From Pararobbsia alpina_A (GTDB lineage Bacteria; Pseudomonadota; Gammaproteobacteria; Burkholderiales; Burkholderiaceae), in contig NZ_OZ221288.1 of NCBI RefSeq assembly GCF_965118125.1, positions 620,001 to 684,000 of the forward strand: DNA of 64,000 nt. Reading direction: 5' to 3'. The notes under the pieces were generated by a model. The model was not told the origin of the DNA and searched no databases. It saw only the letters and a list, made by a program, of their open reading frames with translations. Below, one piece after another: positions 35,944 through 44,760 of the stretch; the stretch's first letter is position 1; the number at the start of each line of letters is the position of its first letter. The translations under genes and the position numbers were made by a program.

Positions 35944-36474
35944 ATGGACGCTTTGACACGCAGAGGTTTCCTCATCGTCGCCGCGTCGCTCGCCGGCGGG
36001 TGGACAGCGCTTGGCCGCGCGCTGCCCGCATGGGCCGAGGCAGCGCCGCATGCCGACCTCGGTGTCGAAGCGGAACGGATCGCTCCAGACCATCCCGCGT
36101 CCATCCTTCAAATCGTCGACGACCGGCTTGCACCTGACCCGATGCCCGTCGATCTCCCGAATGCCCATGTCGTCAGGCTCGACGGCGACGCGGGCGCCCT
36201 TTGGCATCGTGTGCTGTGCCCCTTGCTGGACCGAGTGGACCATGCGGACCGAGCGACGTCTCAGCCGCGCGTCGTCCATATTCATGGCTTCACGTCACAC
36301 GCGGACTGGTTTGTGCTCTCCACGCTCGCCGCGGCCTACCCCGTGACGACGCAATCCTCCGTTCCCGGTCACTATGCGAGTGAACGCAGCACAGCGCTTC
36401 GTGACGCTCGCCGTGTATCCGTGCCCGATACGGTTGCGTGGCAAATCAAATTCGGTTCCGTGCGCAACGATTAA
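35944..36474 (+). CDS. Tat-exported protein of unknown function
   Basis: The 176-residue protein starts with a twin-arginine signal (TRRGFLIVAASLAGG, then an AWA cleavage site), so it should be folded before export to the periplasm. The mature part has no CxxCH heme motif and only one Cys. VHIHGFTSHADWFVLSTLAA is the most conserved-looking stretch. It follows the VAO-type flavoprotein by 118 bases and might serve it. A 14-base tandem repeat overlaps its stop codon. Confidence 0.65.
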   Translation: MDALTRRGFLIVAASLAGGWTALGRALPAWAEAAPHADLGVEAERIAPDHPASILQIVDDRLAPDPMPVDLPNAHVVRLDGDAGALWHRVLCPLLDRVDHADRATSQPRVVHIHGFTSHADWFVLSTLAAAYPVTTQSSVPGHYASERSTALRDARRVSVPDTVAWQIKFGSVRND

Positions 36475-36535
36475 CGCGTAACGATTGACGCGTAACGATT
36501 GACCCTCAACGATTGATGTTCAGCGACTGACGCTC
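36466..36535. repeat. 14-base tandem repeat, five units, overlapping a stop codon
   Basis: Five head-to-tail units with consensus AACGATTGACGCGT run from 36466. Units 1-4 differ at few positions and unit 5 is more divergent. The stop codon of the Tat protein (TAA at 36472) lies in unit 1, and later units have TGA at the matching place, so changes in copy number would preserve the protein end. Confidence 0.85.
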
Positions 36536-36666
36536 AAGCGTCGGTGCTCACCCACATAGCGCGCGTCGCACTTTCTTCGTACCATCTACTGCGCCGTCAC
36601 GCGTGGATTGCCCGGCGGCTCCCCCGACGTTCCCCAAACCGCACGACAGCAACGGAGACGAGTTCG

Positions 36667-37458
36667 ATGGATCTCAAGCTTAAAGGCAAGGTCGCAGTGC
36701 TTACAGGTGGCAGTGTCGGTATCGGACTCGCCGTCGCCGAGGCCATGGCAGTCGAAGGCGTCGATCTTGTCCTTGCCGCGCGACAAAAGGATCGTCTCGA
36801 GGAAGTCGCCCAGGAAATCGCGAGGGCGCACGACGTCAAGGTCGTTCCCGTCGCATGCGATGTGCGTACGCAGGAGGGTGTCGATGCACTCGTCGACGCG
36901 ACGGAGCTCGCCTTTGGCGGGGCCGACATCCTGTTCAACAACGCCGGAACGGGCAGTAACGAAACCATCATGGAGGCCCCGGACGACAAGTGGCAGTTTT
37001 ACTGGGACCTGCATGTGATGGCTGCCGTGCGGCTTGCGCGCGGTCTCGTCCCGGGGATGAAGCAGCGCGGCGGCGGCGTGATTCTTCACAACGCGTCGAT
37101 TTGTGCAGTGCAGCCGCTGGGTTACGAGCCGATCTACAACGTCACGAAAGCCGCGCTGATGATGTTTTCGAAAAACCTCGCCAATGAACTGATCCGCGAC
37201 AACATTCGCGTGAACACGATCAATCCGGGCCTGATCCTGACGCCCGACTGGATCAAGACCGCAAAGCAGCTGACGGCCGAGTCCGGTGGCGACTGGGAAG
37301 GCCACCTCGCGTCGGTTGCGCGCGAACACGCACCGATCGGACGCTTTGCGAGCGCGGAAGAACTTGCCGATTTCATCGTGTTCCTCTGCTCCGACCGCGC
37401 GAGTTACAGCGTGGGTGCGACGTACTTTGTCGACGGCGGCATGCTCAAAACCGTCTAG
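36667..37458 (+). CDS. Short-chain dehydrogenase/reductase
   Basis: The 263-residue SDR has a Rossmann motif TGGSVGIG near residue 13, NNAGTG near 89, catalytic Ser in HNASICAVQ and Tyr-x3-Lys in IYNVTKAALMM, and ends YFVDGGML. It is of the classical 3-oxoacyl-ACP reductase-like type. GGAG lies nine bases before the ATG. No pathway is evident from neighbours. A terminator hairpin follows. Confidence 0.9.
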   Translation: MDLKLKGKVAVLTGGSVGIGLAVAEAMAVEGVDLVLAARQKDRLEEVAQEIARAHDVKVVPVACDVRTQEGVDALVDATELAFGGADILFNNAGTGSNETIMEAPDDKWQFYWDLHVMAAVRLARGLVPGMKQRGGGVILHNASICAVQPLGYEPIYNVTKAALMMFSKNLANELIRDNIRVNTINPGLILTPDWIKTAKQLTAESGGDWEGHLASVAREHAPIGRFASAEELADFIVFLCSDRASYSVGATYFVDGGMLKTV

Positions 37459-37467
37459 GTTTTCTAG

Positions 37468-37497
37468 GGGCGCGCGCAAGTCTTACATGGCGCGCCC
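37468..37497 (+). terminator. Probable terminator after the SDR gene
   Basis: A stem of GGGCGCGC with GCGCGCCC (8 base pairs, 14-base loop) lies ten bases after the stop, followed by TGTTGTT. Confidence 0.55.
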
Positions 37498-37613
37498 TGT
37501 TGTTGCATTGAAAAAGCCGGCCCCGCATGGGCCGCGCCGAATGCCTTGCGTCCTGCGCTGCGCAATGGCATGCCGTTTGCATCGTCATGGGTCCATTGAT
37601 GCGGGAGGACGCC

Positions 37614-38528
37614 ATGGCACGCATGATCTGGAAAGGCGCAATCAGCTTCGGGCTCGTTCATGTGCCCGTGCAGCTCTTCCCCGCGACGCAAAGCGAGCAC
37701 ATCGGGTTCAACCTGCTCGACAAGCGCACGGTCGATCCGGTCGGTTATAAGCAAATCAACAAGCGCACCGGCAAGGAAGTGAAACGCGAAGACATCGTGC
37801 GCGGCTACGAATACGAAAAGGGCAAGTACGTCGTGCTCAGCGATGAAGAGATTCGCGCGGCCAATCCTGAAGCCACGCAAACCGTCGACATCCTCGCCTT
37901 CGTCGATGCGCCCGAAGTGTCGTTCTTCTATCTCGAGACGCCCTATTTCCTCGCCCCCGATCGCAAGGGCGAAAAGGTCTACGCCCTGCTGCGCGAAGCG
38001 ATGAAATCGTCGGGCAAGATCGGGATCGCGCAGGTCGTCATGCATAACAAGCAGCATCTGGCCGCTTTGATTGCGGTCGGCCCTGCGCTCGTGCTTAACA
38101 CCTTACGGCGCGCCGACGAAGTGCGATCGAGCGACGAGTTCAAACTTCCGCCCGAAGGCGTCAGAGCCAGCGGCCTCTCGACACGCGAGCTCGATATGGC
38201 GAAGAAGCTCATCGACGATATGAGCGAGAAGTGGAATCCCGCCGAGTATCACGACACGTTTCATGACGACATCCTCGCGCTCGTCGACAAGAAGATCCGC
38301 GCCGGCAAAACCGAGGAAGTCGATGTGCAAGCCGTGCGAGCGGAACGTCCGAAGTCGGCCGAGATTCTCGATCTCTCCGACCTGTTGCGGCGCAGTCTGG
38401 GCCGCGGCAAAAGCCGCGCGGACCGGCGTTCAGCCAACGACGACCGGCACGACGACGAGCATGACGACGAAGAAGCACCCGCGCCTGCCCGCAAAACGCC
38501 GGCGAGACGCCGCCGTGCCGCAGGTTGA
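37614..38528 (+). CDS. ku: Ku protein for non-homologous end joining
   Basis: Bacterial Ku forms a homodimeric ring on DNA ends and recruits LigD. The 304-residue protein starts MARMIWKGAISFGLVHVPVQ, the family start, and has the bridge and core (YEYEKGKYVVLSDEEI, FFYLETPYFLAPDRKG, AQVVMHNKQHLAAL). The C-terminus is a charged Asp/His/Arg/Lys tail of the kind that binds DNA or LigD. GGGAGG precedes the ATG. ligD follows after 57 bases. Confidence 0.95.
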   Translation: MARMIWKGAISFGLVHVPVQLFPATQSEHIGFNLLDKRTVDPVGYKQINKRTGKEVKREDIVRGYEYEKGKYVVLSDEEIRAANPEATQTVDILAFVDAPEVSFFYLETPYFLAPDRKGEKVYALLREAMKSSGKIGIAQVVMHNKQHLAALIAVGPALVLNTLRRADEVRSSDEFKLPPEGVRASGLSTRELDMAKKLIDDMSEKWNPAEYHDTFHDDILALVDKKIRAGKTEEVDVQAVRAERPKSAEILDLSDLLRRSLGRGKSRADRRSANDDRHDDEHDDEEAPAPARKTPARRRRAAG

Positions 38529-38585
38529 TGCTGCAGGCTGACGCTTGCCCTACCGCTTGCCCTACTGTGACGCAACGAGGCATCC

Positions 38586-41354
38586 ATGAACGACAAACTC
38601 GGCACGTATCAGCGCAAGCGTCGCTTCGACGACACGCCTGAACCCTCAGGTCACGGCGCAACGCGTAAAACGAAATCGCGTGCCGCGAGCGGCTCCGCCA
38701 AAACACGACGATCCGCGTCGTCGAAACGCACCACCCACGCACTCTCGTTCGTGATTCAGGAGCACCACGCCAAACGCCTGCACTACGACTTCCGGCTCGA
38801 ACTCGACGGCACGCTCAAATCGTGGGCCATTCCGAAAGGTCCGAGCCTCGATCCGTCGGTCAAGCGCCTTGCCGTGCACGTCGAGGATCATCCCATCGAA
38901 TATGGCTCGTTCGAAGGCGAGATTCCGCCTGGCAACTATGGTGCCGGCACTGTCGTGGTCTGGGATCGCGGCACCTGGGCGCCCGAAGGCGACGAAGACG
39001 CGGAACACGCTTATCGCGCCGGCAAAATGAAGTTCACGTTGTCCGGCGAAAAACTGCACGGCGGCTGGGCGCTCGTACGTAGCCATATGCCCGGCAGCGG
39101 CGACAAGGAGCAATGGCTGCTGATCAAGGAACGCGATGACGACGCGCGTAGTGAAGCCGACTACGACGTCATCGCCGAATGCCCGGGCAGCGTGCTGCAT
39201 GCGCGGCCGTCCACCGCCCGCCGCGGCACGCGGGAGAAGGCGCACAAAACGCGTACTCGGAAAGGCACCGACGACGACGATGCGCTAACGGGTACCGTCA
39301 CACGCTCGGTGCGCAGGGCAAGCCGGTCCGCCAAGCGGCCCGATATTGTCTCGACGCGCGACACGGCCTCTCTGCTCGAGCTAGCGGACCATCCCGCGAT
39401 CAAGGGCGCGGCGAAGGCGCGCCTTCCGGAAACATTCAAGCCTCAGCTCGCGACGCTCGTCGACGGACCGCCCTCGTCGTCGGAAGACTGGACGTACGAA
39501 ATCAAGTTCGACGGTTATCGCGTGCTCACGCGCATCGATCGGCAAAACGGCACACCGCGTGTGCGCATCTTCACGCGTGCCGGCAACGACTGGACCGAAC
39601 GATTCGGCAAGCTGCCCGATGCGTTTGCGGCCTTGCCGATCGAATCGGCATGGCTCGATGGAGAGGCCGTGGTCCTCGACCGGAACGGCCTGCCGAACTT
39701 TCAGGCGTTGCAGAATGCGTTCGATGTGTCCCGGCCGCAAGATATGGTTGTCTACCTGTTCGATATTCCTTTTCTGAACGGGTACGACCTCCGAAAGGTC
39801 CCGCTCGTGCAGCGACGCGCGATCCTGCATGCATTGATCGAGGACGCGGAACCGCGTCATGTGCGCTTTTCGGAGAACTTCGACGTCGATATCGATTCCC
39901 TGCTCAAAAGCGCATGCGATATGTCGCTCGAGGGCATCATCGGTAAGCGTATCGACAGTCCGTACACTTCGACGCGCTCGCCGAACTGGATCAAGCTCAA
40001 ATGCCGGCGGCGTCAGGAATTCGTGATCGGCGGATACACCGATCCCAGCGGAAGCCGGGCGGCGTTCGGGGCGCTGCTGCTCGGTGTGTACGACCGCGAT
40101 GGCAAGCTTCAATACGCCGGTCGCGTCGGCACGGGCTTTAATGCGAAGACCTTGAAAGACGTCAAGGCTCAGCTCGATCGACGCGAGCGCAAGACCATGC
40201 CCTTTGCCGCAGCGCCGTCGGAGCGCAGCCGCACAGCCGTGCACTGGGTGAAGCCGGAACTAGTCGCAGAGTGCGACTTCGCCGAGTGGACTCAGGAGCA
40301 GATCGTCAGGCAGGCCTCGTTTATCAGCTTGCGCACCGACAAGCCGGCCAGGCAGATCGTGCGCGAGGCTCCGCACGCACCATCGGCAGGGAGCAAAGAC
40401 ATGGCACACACCTCCGCCTCGCATGGCACCGCGAAACGCTCACGCGATGGCGACGCGACCGAGATCGAAGGGGTGCGCGTTTCGCATCCTGACCGCGTGA
40501 TTGACAAACAGAGCAAGGCGACCAAACTTGACCTGGTTCAGTACTACGCCTCGATTGCGGACCGGATGCTGACCGAACTCGAAGACCGGCCCATCGCGAT
40601 CGTTCGCGCCCCCGAAGACATCGGTGGCGAACTCTTTTTCCAGAAGCACAGCCAAAAGCTGTCGATTCCTGGCGTGACGCAGCATCCGGATCTGGATCCT
40701 GGCCACCCCGCGCTGATGTCGATCGACACGCCAAAGGCCCTGATCGGCGCAGCGCAAATGGGCACAGTCGAAATTCATACGTGGAATGCGCGTGCCGACT
40801 CGATCGAAAAACCGGATCGCGTGATCTTCGATCTCGATCCCGACCCGTCGCTCGGTTGGGAACGCATGATCGAAGCCGCGCAACTCACGCATACCTTGCT
40901 CGACGAGCTTGGCATCACGTCGTTCTGCAAAACAAGCGGAGGCAAAGGCTTTCATATCGTCGTGCCGCTCGTGCGGCGCGCGGGCTGGGATGAGGTCAAG
41001 GACTTCGCTCAGGCCGTATCGGAGCATATGGCCGCGACGCTGCCCGATCATTTCTCGGCCAGGATGGGCGCGCAAAACCGCAAGAAGAAAATCTTTATCG
41101 ACTATCTGCGCAACAACCGCGGCTCCACGACGGTCGCCGCGTTCTCGCCTCGCGCACGCCCGGGTCTCGGCGTTTCGGTCCCCATTGCATGGAACGAAGT
41201 GGACACGACCACGGCAGGCGATCAGTGGAATATCTTCAATCTGCACGAGCGGCTCGAACGATTGAAGACCAACCCCTGGGCCGGCTACGAACGCGCACGC
41301 CAGAGCCTGACCGCAGAAATCAGGAAGCGGCTTGGCATCAAAGGAAAGCGGTAA
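38586..41354 (+). CDS. ligD: Multifunctional NHEJ ligase LigD (phosphoesterase-ligase-polymerase)
   Basis: The 922-residue enzyme processes and seals double-strand breaks. Order: a basic Ser/Arg tail (1-50), the 3'-phosphoesterase domain (about 53-200, with EHHAKRLHYDFRLE and the GSFEGEIPPGNYGAG strand), a basic linker, the ATP-dependent ligase (about 290-590) with adenylated Lys307 in KFDGYR, and the polymerase/primase domain (about 630-915) with metal-binding DLDPD and the KTSGGKGFHI loop. PE-ligase-Pol is the Pseudomonas/Burkholderia order. It follows ku in an operon. Confidence 0.96.
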   Translation: MNDKLGTYQRKRRFDDTPEPSGHGATRKTKSRAASGSAKTRRSASSKRTTHALSFVIQEHHAKRLHYDFRLELDGTLKSWAIPKGPSLDPSVKRLAVHVEDHPIEYGSFEGEIPPGNYGAGTVVVWDRGTWAPEGDEDAEHAYRAGKMKFTLSGEKLHGGWALVRSHMPGSGDKEQWLLIKERDDDARSEADYDVIAECPGSVLHARPSTARRGTREKAHKTRTRKGTDDDDALTGTVTRSVRRASRSAKRPDIVSTRDTASLLELADHPAIKGAAKARLPETFKPQLATLVDGPPSSSEDWTYEIKFDGYRVLTRIDRQNGTPRVRIFTRAGNDWTERFGKLPDAFAALPIESAWLDGEAVVLDRNGLPNFQALQNAFDVSRPQDMVVYLFDIPFLNGYDLRKVPLVQRRAILHALIEDAEPRHVRFSENFDVDIDSLLKSACDMSLEGIIGKRIDSPYTSTRSPNWIKLKCRRRQEFVIGGYTDPSGSRAAFGALLLGVYDRDGKLQYAGRVGTGFNAKTLKDVKAQLDRRERKTMPFAAAPSERSRTAVHWVKPELVAECDFAEWTQEQIVRQASFISLRTDKPARQIVREAPHAPSAGSKDMAHTSASHGTAKRSRDGDATEIEGVRVSHPDRVIDKQSKATKLDLVQYYASIADRMLTELEDRPIAIVRAPEDIGGELFFQKHSQKLSIPGVTQHPDLDPGHPALMSIDTPKALIGAAQMGTVEIHTWNARADSIEKPDRVIFDLDPDPSLGWERMIEAAQLTHTLLDELGITSFCKTSGGKGFHIVVPLVRRAGWDEVKDFAQAVSEHMAATLPDHFSARMGAQNRKKKIFIDYLRNNRGSTTVAAFSPRARPGLGVSVPIAWNEVDTTTAGDQWNIFNLHERLERLKTNPWAGYERARQSLTAEIRKRLGIKGKR

Positions 41355-41461
41355 GACACTCACGGTGACGGCACGCCGAATCCGACGACACTTTCGGGTG
41401 GTGCTCAGGCCCGGCCCTTGCTGCTGAAGGAATACCGATCCACCGCCTCGAGGAGGCCATT

Positions 41462-41689
41462 ATGCGAACGCATCAGCCGAATCAGCCCAAGCAGCCGAAA
41501 CATCCCGAGCAGCATCCCCACGGCGGAAAAAGCGAGAACAGCGTCGATGCCGCGGTCGAGGGTACGTTTCCGGCAAGCGATCCGCCGTCCATTGGCGGTA
41601 CGACCAAGATCAAACCGCGTGACGAACATGAGGGACGTGACGACGGGTCTGCGTCGTCCCATCCGACCATGCCGCGCAAGCATCACTAA
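41462..41689 (+). CDS. Small hydrophilic protein with an EGTFPASDPP motif
   Basis: The 75-residue protein is rich in Pro, Gln, His and Lys and probably disordered. The central VDAAVEGTFPASDPPSIGG resembles a short motif common in small proteobacterial proteins of unknown function. AGGAGG lies five bases before the ATG, good evidence of translation. It lies 108 bases after ligD on the same strand. Confidence 0.7.
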   Translation: MRTHQPNQPKQPKHPEQHPHGGKSENSVDAAVEGTFPASDPPSIGGTTKIKPRDEHEGRDDGSASSHPTMPRKHH

Positions 41690-41713
41690 GCGGGCTCTCG
41701 ATTCAGCGGCTGT

Positions 41714-43297
41714 TCAAGCCACGCCCGTCACTTCGGTCGCCGCCTGCGCGGCGGCCGAAGTCCGCACCGCGTTACGCCCTTCACGCTTGGCCACATAGAG
41801 CGCCGCGTCCGCAAGCCGCAACAGATCCGGCGCCGACGCCACCTCGCGCCGGCCCAATTCGTCGGCGACCGAAGCCGCTACGCCGACACTGACCGTCACC
41901 ACGCCGAACGTGTGCTGTGCATGCGGCAGCCCCATGCGCTGCACACGCTCGCGTATTGCGTTGGCAACCTGCACGGCGCCGTCGAGCGACGTGTCCGGCA
42001 AGCCGACGACAAACTCCTCGCCGCCATATCGTCCGACAATATCCGACGGACGCTTCACGCATGCGGTAATCGCCTTGGCGACTTCGGACAACGCGACGTC
42101 GCCGGCCGAATGCCCATACAAATCGTTGTACGCCTTGAACGCGTCGATATCGATAAACAACGCGCCGAACGGCGTGCGATCGCGTTGTGCACGCCGCCAT
42201 GCCGACGCGAGTGCCGCATCGAGCGCATGCCGGTTGTTGATGCCCGTGAGCTTGTCATGCGTGGCTTGCTCGATCAGCAGCGACTGCGCTTTTGCACGCT
42301 GCCGCAACTCGCGCGCTAGCAGCATTGACACCGCGATGAACGCGGCACTGAACAACACCATCAATACGCTGATTAATAGCGTGCGCTGCCGCCAGCTTTC
42401 AAGAATGTCGTCTTCGGCCGGTGCGACAACCGCGACAACCGGCAAGCCCGGAATACGCTTGAAGCTATACAACCGACGAATTCCGTCGATCGAACCTGTC
42501 GATACGAACGTGCCGGCTTCGTCGCTCGCAATGCGTGGGTAGCCTGGCATATCGAGCATGCTGCGACCGATATCCTCAGGGTGATACGGCTGCCTGACGA
42601 TCACCGTGCCGTCGTCGCGCATCAGCAAAAGCACGCCATGCGGACCGATATCGAGCCCGCCGAGCAGATCACGGAAATAAGCGAGGCTGATTGCGACGAG
42701 CGCGATACCGCCGAAGGTGCCATCCGGCTTGTCGATGCGGCGCGTCAGCGCAACCGTCCATTCACCCTTGCGCAGGCGCGACTGAAACGGCCGGCTCACA
42801 TACAACCCAGCATGTGGGTTGTCGCGTTGTACGAGGAAATAGTCGCGATCCGAGTACACACCGGGCCGCGGTGTTTCGCTGACCGAATCGACCGCGATGT
42901 GCCCTTTCGCATCGATCACGAGCATCGCGCCAAGGTATTTGGCGTGGGCCGAGCGATCGAACAGGATTTCACGCTGGAGGTTCGTCGGCAGCGCCATCAC
43001 GTCGGGGCGCTGCGAGCTTTCGAGCATCCACGACAGCGACAGATCGTAGAGCTCGACATTGCGCGCAATATCCTTTTCAAGGATCTGCAGCAGGTTCTGA
43101 GAGGTTTCGCGCGCGTGCTGGAGCGCTTCCGCGCGCCCTTCGTACAGCGCCATCACGCAAAGACTCAGCATCACGAGCGCAACGAATGCACCGCCGGCCG
43201 TCACGTAACGATGCATGCGTGCCAGCCGCGCAAAGGGGCGCACCGCACGTTCCCGTGCGACTTCGAACTGCTTCGAAAGCGGGACGCGACCGGCCAT
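41714..43297 (-). CDS. Membrane diguanylate cyclase with a Cache sensor
   Basis: The 527-residue enzyme makes cyclic di-GMP. It has a basic cytoplasmic start, helix 1 (about 33-52), a periplasmic double-Cache sensor (about 60-320), helix 2 (LLISVLMVLFSAAFIAVSML) and a GGDEF domain (about 355-515) with active site GGEEF in RYGGEEFVVGL. No RxxD inhibitory site is clear in the five residues before it. The SD sequence AAGGAGG lies within one arm of a perfect inverted repeat (43304-43360), so translation may be controlled. It follows fahA by 89 bases. Confidence 0.93.
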   Translation of the reverse strand: MAGRVPLSKQFEVARERAVRPFARLARMHRYVTAGGAFVALVMLSLCVMALYEGRAEALQHARETSQNLLQILEKDIARNVELYDLSLSWMLESSQRPDVMALPTNLQREILFDRSAHAKYLGAMLVIDAKGHIAVDSVSETPRPGVYSDRDYFLVQRDNPHAGLYVSRPFQSRLRKGEWTVALTRRIDKPDGTFGGIALVAISLAYFRDLLGGLDIGPHGVLLLMRDDGTVIVRQPYHPEDIGRSMLDMPGYPRIASDEAGTFVSTGSIDGIRRLYSFKRIPGLPVVAVVAPAEDDILESWRQRTLLISVLMVLFSAAFIAVSMLLARELRQRAKAQSLLIEQATHDKLTGINNRHALDAALASAWRRAQRDRTPFGALFIDIDAFKAYNDLYGHSAGDVALSEVAKAITACVKRPSDIVGRYGGEEFVVGLPDTSLDGAVQVANAIRERVQRMGLPHAQHTFGVVTVSVGVAASVADELGRREVASAPDLLRLADAALYVAKREGRNAVRTSAAAQAATEVTGVA

Positions 43298-43303
43298 GTC
43301 GAG

Positions 43304-43360
43304 CGACCTCCTTGCGTGCGAGCAAGGCGCCCATTGTAGGCGCGCGCCGCAAGGAGGTCG
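43304..43360 (-). promoter_or_regulatory. Perfect inverted repeat sequestering the diguanylate cyclase SD
   Basis: CGACCTCCTTGCG (43304-43316) and CGCAAGGAGGTCG (43348-43360) are 13 of 13 complementary with a 31-base loop. In the minus-strand mRNA the upstream arm is an anti-SD sequence and the downstream arm contains the AAGGAGG of the cyclase gene, so the hairpin would hide the ribosome-binding site. It could also act as a processing or termination structure after fahA. Confidence 0.75.
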
Positions 43361-43386
43361 ATGCGAGGACGGTCGAGTGTTGCGCG

Positions 43387-44760
43387 TTATCTTTTGCCTT
43401 CAGTCTCGGCTTGCGTAGCCGCAGGCACCGCACTACCGGCAGCGGCCATTAATGTCGCGCGCGCTTCGCCGAAGCCCACGCGTGCGAAGCCTGCCTTCTC
43501 AGCCCAAGCACGCAAAACAATCGCGTCCCCGTCATCGACGAACGTACGATGCTCGCCGTTGGACAAGACCAGCGGCTTGCGTCCACCCAGGGACAGTTCG
43601 AGCAACGATCCGGCTTCGGAAGGCTGCGGACCGGACTGCGTACCCGAACCAAACAGATCGCCTGCTCGCAAGTTGCAACCGCTCGCTGTGTGATGCGTGA
43701 CGAGCTGCGCGACGCTCCAGTACGAGTGGCGGAAATTCGAGCGTGAGATGCGCTCGGGCGACGCGCCCTCTTCGCGCATGCGCGCCGTTTCGATCAGCAC
43801 TTCGAGATCGATATCGAGGCCACCGCATGTGCGGACCTCCGGCGCGTCGAGGTAAGCCAGCGGCGCGGGATCGCCCTCGGGCCGCGTCATCGGCGTGCGA
43901 TACGGCGTCAACGCATCGAGCGTAACGATCCACGGCGAGATCGTCGTCGCAAAGTTCTTCGACAGGAACGGACCCAGCGGCTGGTATTCCCACGACTGGA
44001 TATCGCGCGCCGACCAGTCATTGAGCAGACAAAGGCCGAAGATCTTGCTCTCCGCTGCATCGATGGCCACGGGCTCGCCGAGCGCATTGCCCGAGCCGAT
44101 CACGATGCCGATTTCGAGTTCGAAGTCGAGCCGCGCACTGGGCGCCAGCACGGGCGCGTCGCGCTCGGGCGATTTGATCTGACCCATGGGACGATGTACC
44201 GCCATCCCGGACGTGCCGATCGATGAGACGCGGCCGTGATAGCCGATGGGCACCCACTTGTAGTTCGGCAGCAAAGGCGCATCGGGACGAAACAGCTTGC
44301 CGACCGCTGTCGCATGATGAATCGACGTGTAGAAGTCGGTGTAGTCGCCGATCTGCATCGGCACCGTGAATTCGGCCTCGTCCTGCGGCAGCAACGACTG
44401 CCGCAGCGTGACCTGCGCGGGCGAGCTGTCACGCAGCAGACGCGACAGCGCGAGGCGCAACGCCTGCCAGGCCTCGGTGCCGAGTTCCATCAGCGCATTC
44501 AGCGATGCGCCGCGGCAGGCTTCGATGGCCGACAGCGTCAGCACATCGGCATCATCGAATGCACCGGCCGCGTACGCTTTGCGCAGGTCCAGGATCTGCG
44601 CGCCGATCGCCACGCCAATCCGGAAGTCTTCGATGCTGCCGCGTCGCCGGAACACACCATAGGGCAAATTCTGAATCGGGAAATCGTGACCCGGGGCATT
44701 GGCCGATTCGATCCAGCTGCGCAGCCGGACGTCGTGGGTTTCGTTGAGCTTGTGGATCAT
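43387..44760 (-). CDS. fahA: Fumarylacetoacetase
   Basis: This enzyme splits fumarylacetoacetate to fumarate and acetoacetate, the last step of tyrosine breakdown. The 457 residues hold the small N-terminal domain and the FAH catalytic fold with metal and substrate residues in DYTDFYTSIHHATAVG, DFELEIGIVIGSGN and LLNDWSARDIQSWEY. The ending GSGTQSGPQPSEAGSLLELS is typical. Its start overlaps the hmgA stop by four bases, so both are made from one mRNA. Confidence 0.96.
   Translation of the reverse strand: MIHKLNETHDVRLRSWIESANAPGHDFPIQNLPYGVFRRRGSIEDFRIGVAIGAQILDLRKAYAAGAFDDADVLTLSAIEACRGASLNALMELGTEAWQALRLALSRLLRDSSPAQVTLRQSLLPQDEAEFTVPMQIGDYTDFYTSIHHATAVGKLFRPDAPLLPNYKWVPIGYHGRVSSIGTSGMAVHRPMGQIKSPERDAPVLAPSARLDFELEIGIVIGSGNALGEPVAIDAAESKIFGLCLLNDWSARDIQSWEYQPLGPFLSKNFATTISPWIVTLDALTPYRTPMTRPEGDPAPLAYLDAPEVRTCGGLDIDLEVLIETARMREEGASPERISRSNFRHSYWSVAQLVTHHTASGCNLRAGDLFGSGTQSGPQPSEAGSLLELSLGGRKPLVLSNGEHRTFVDDGDAIVLRAWAEKAGFARVGFGEARATLMAAAGSAVPAATQAETEGKR

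Noticed and set aside
43361..43693. A plus-strand frame with a good AAGGAGG site
   Set aside because: The SD is only the mirror arm of the inverted repeat before the cyclase, and the frame is antisense to the 3' end of fahA with no recognisable protein features.
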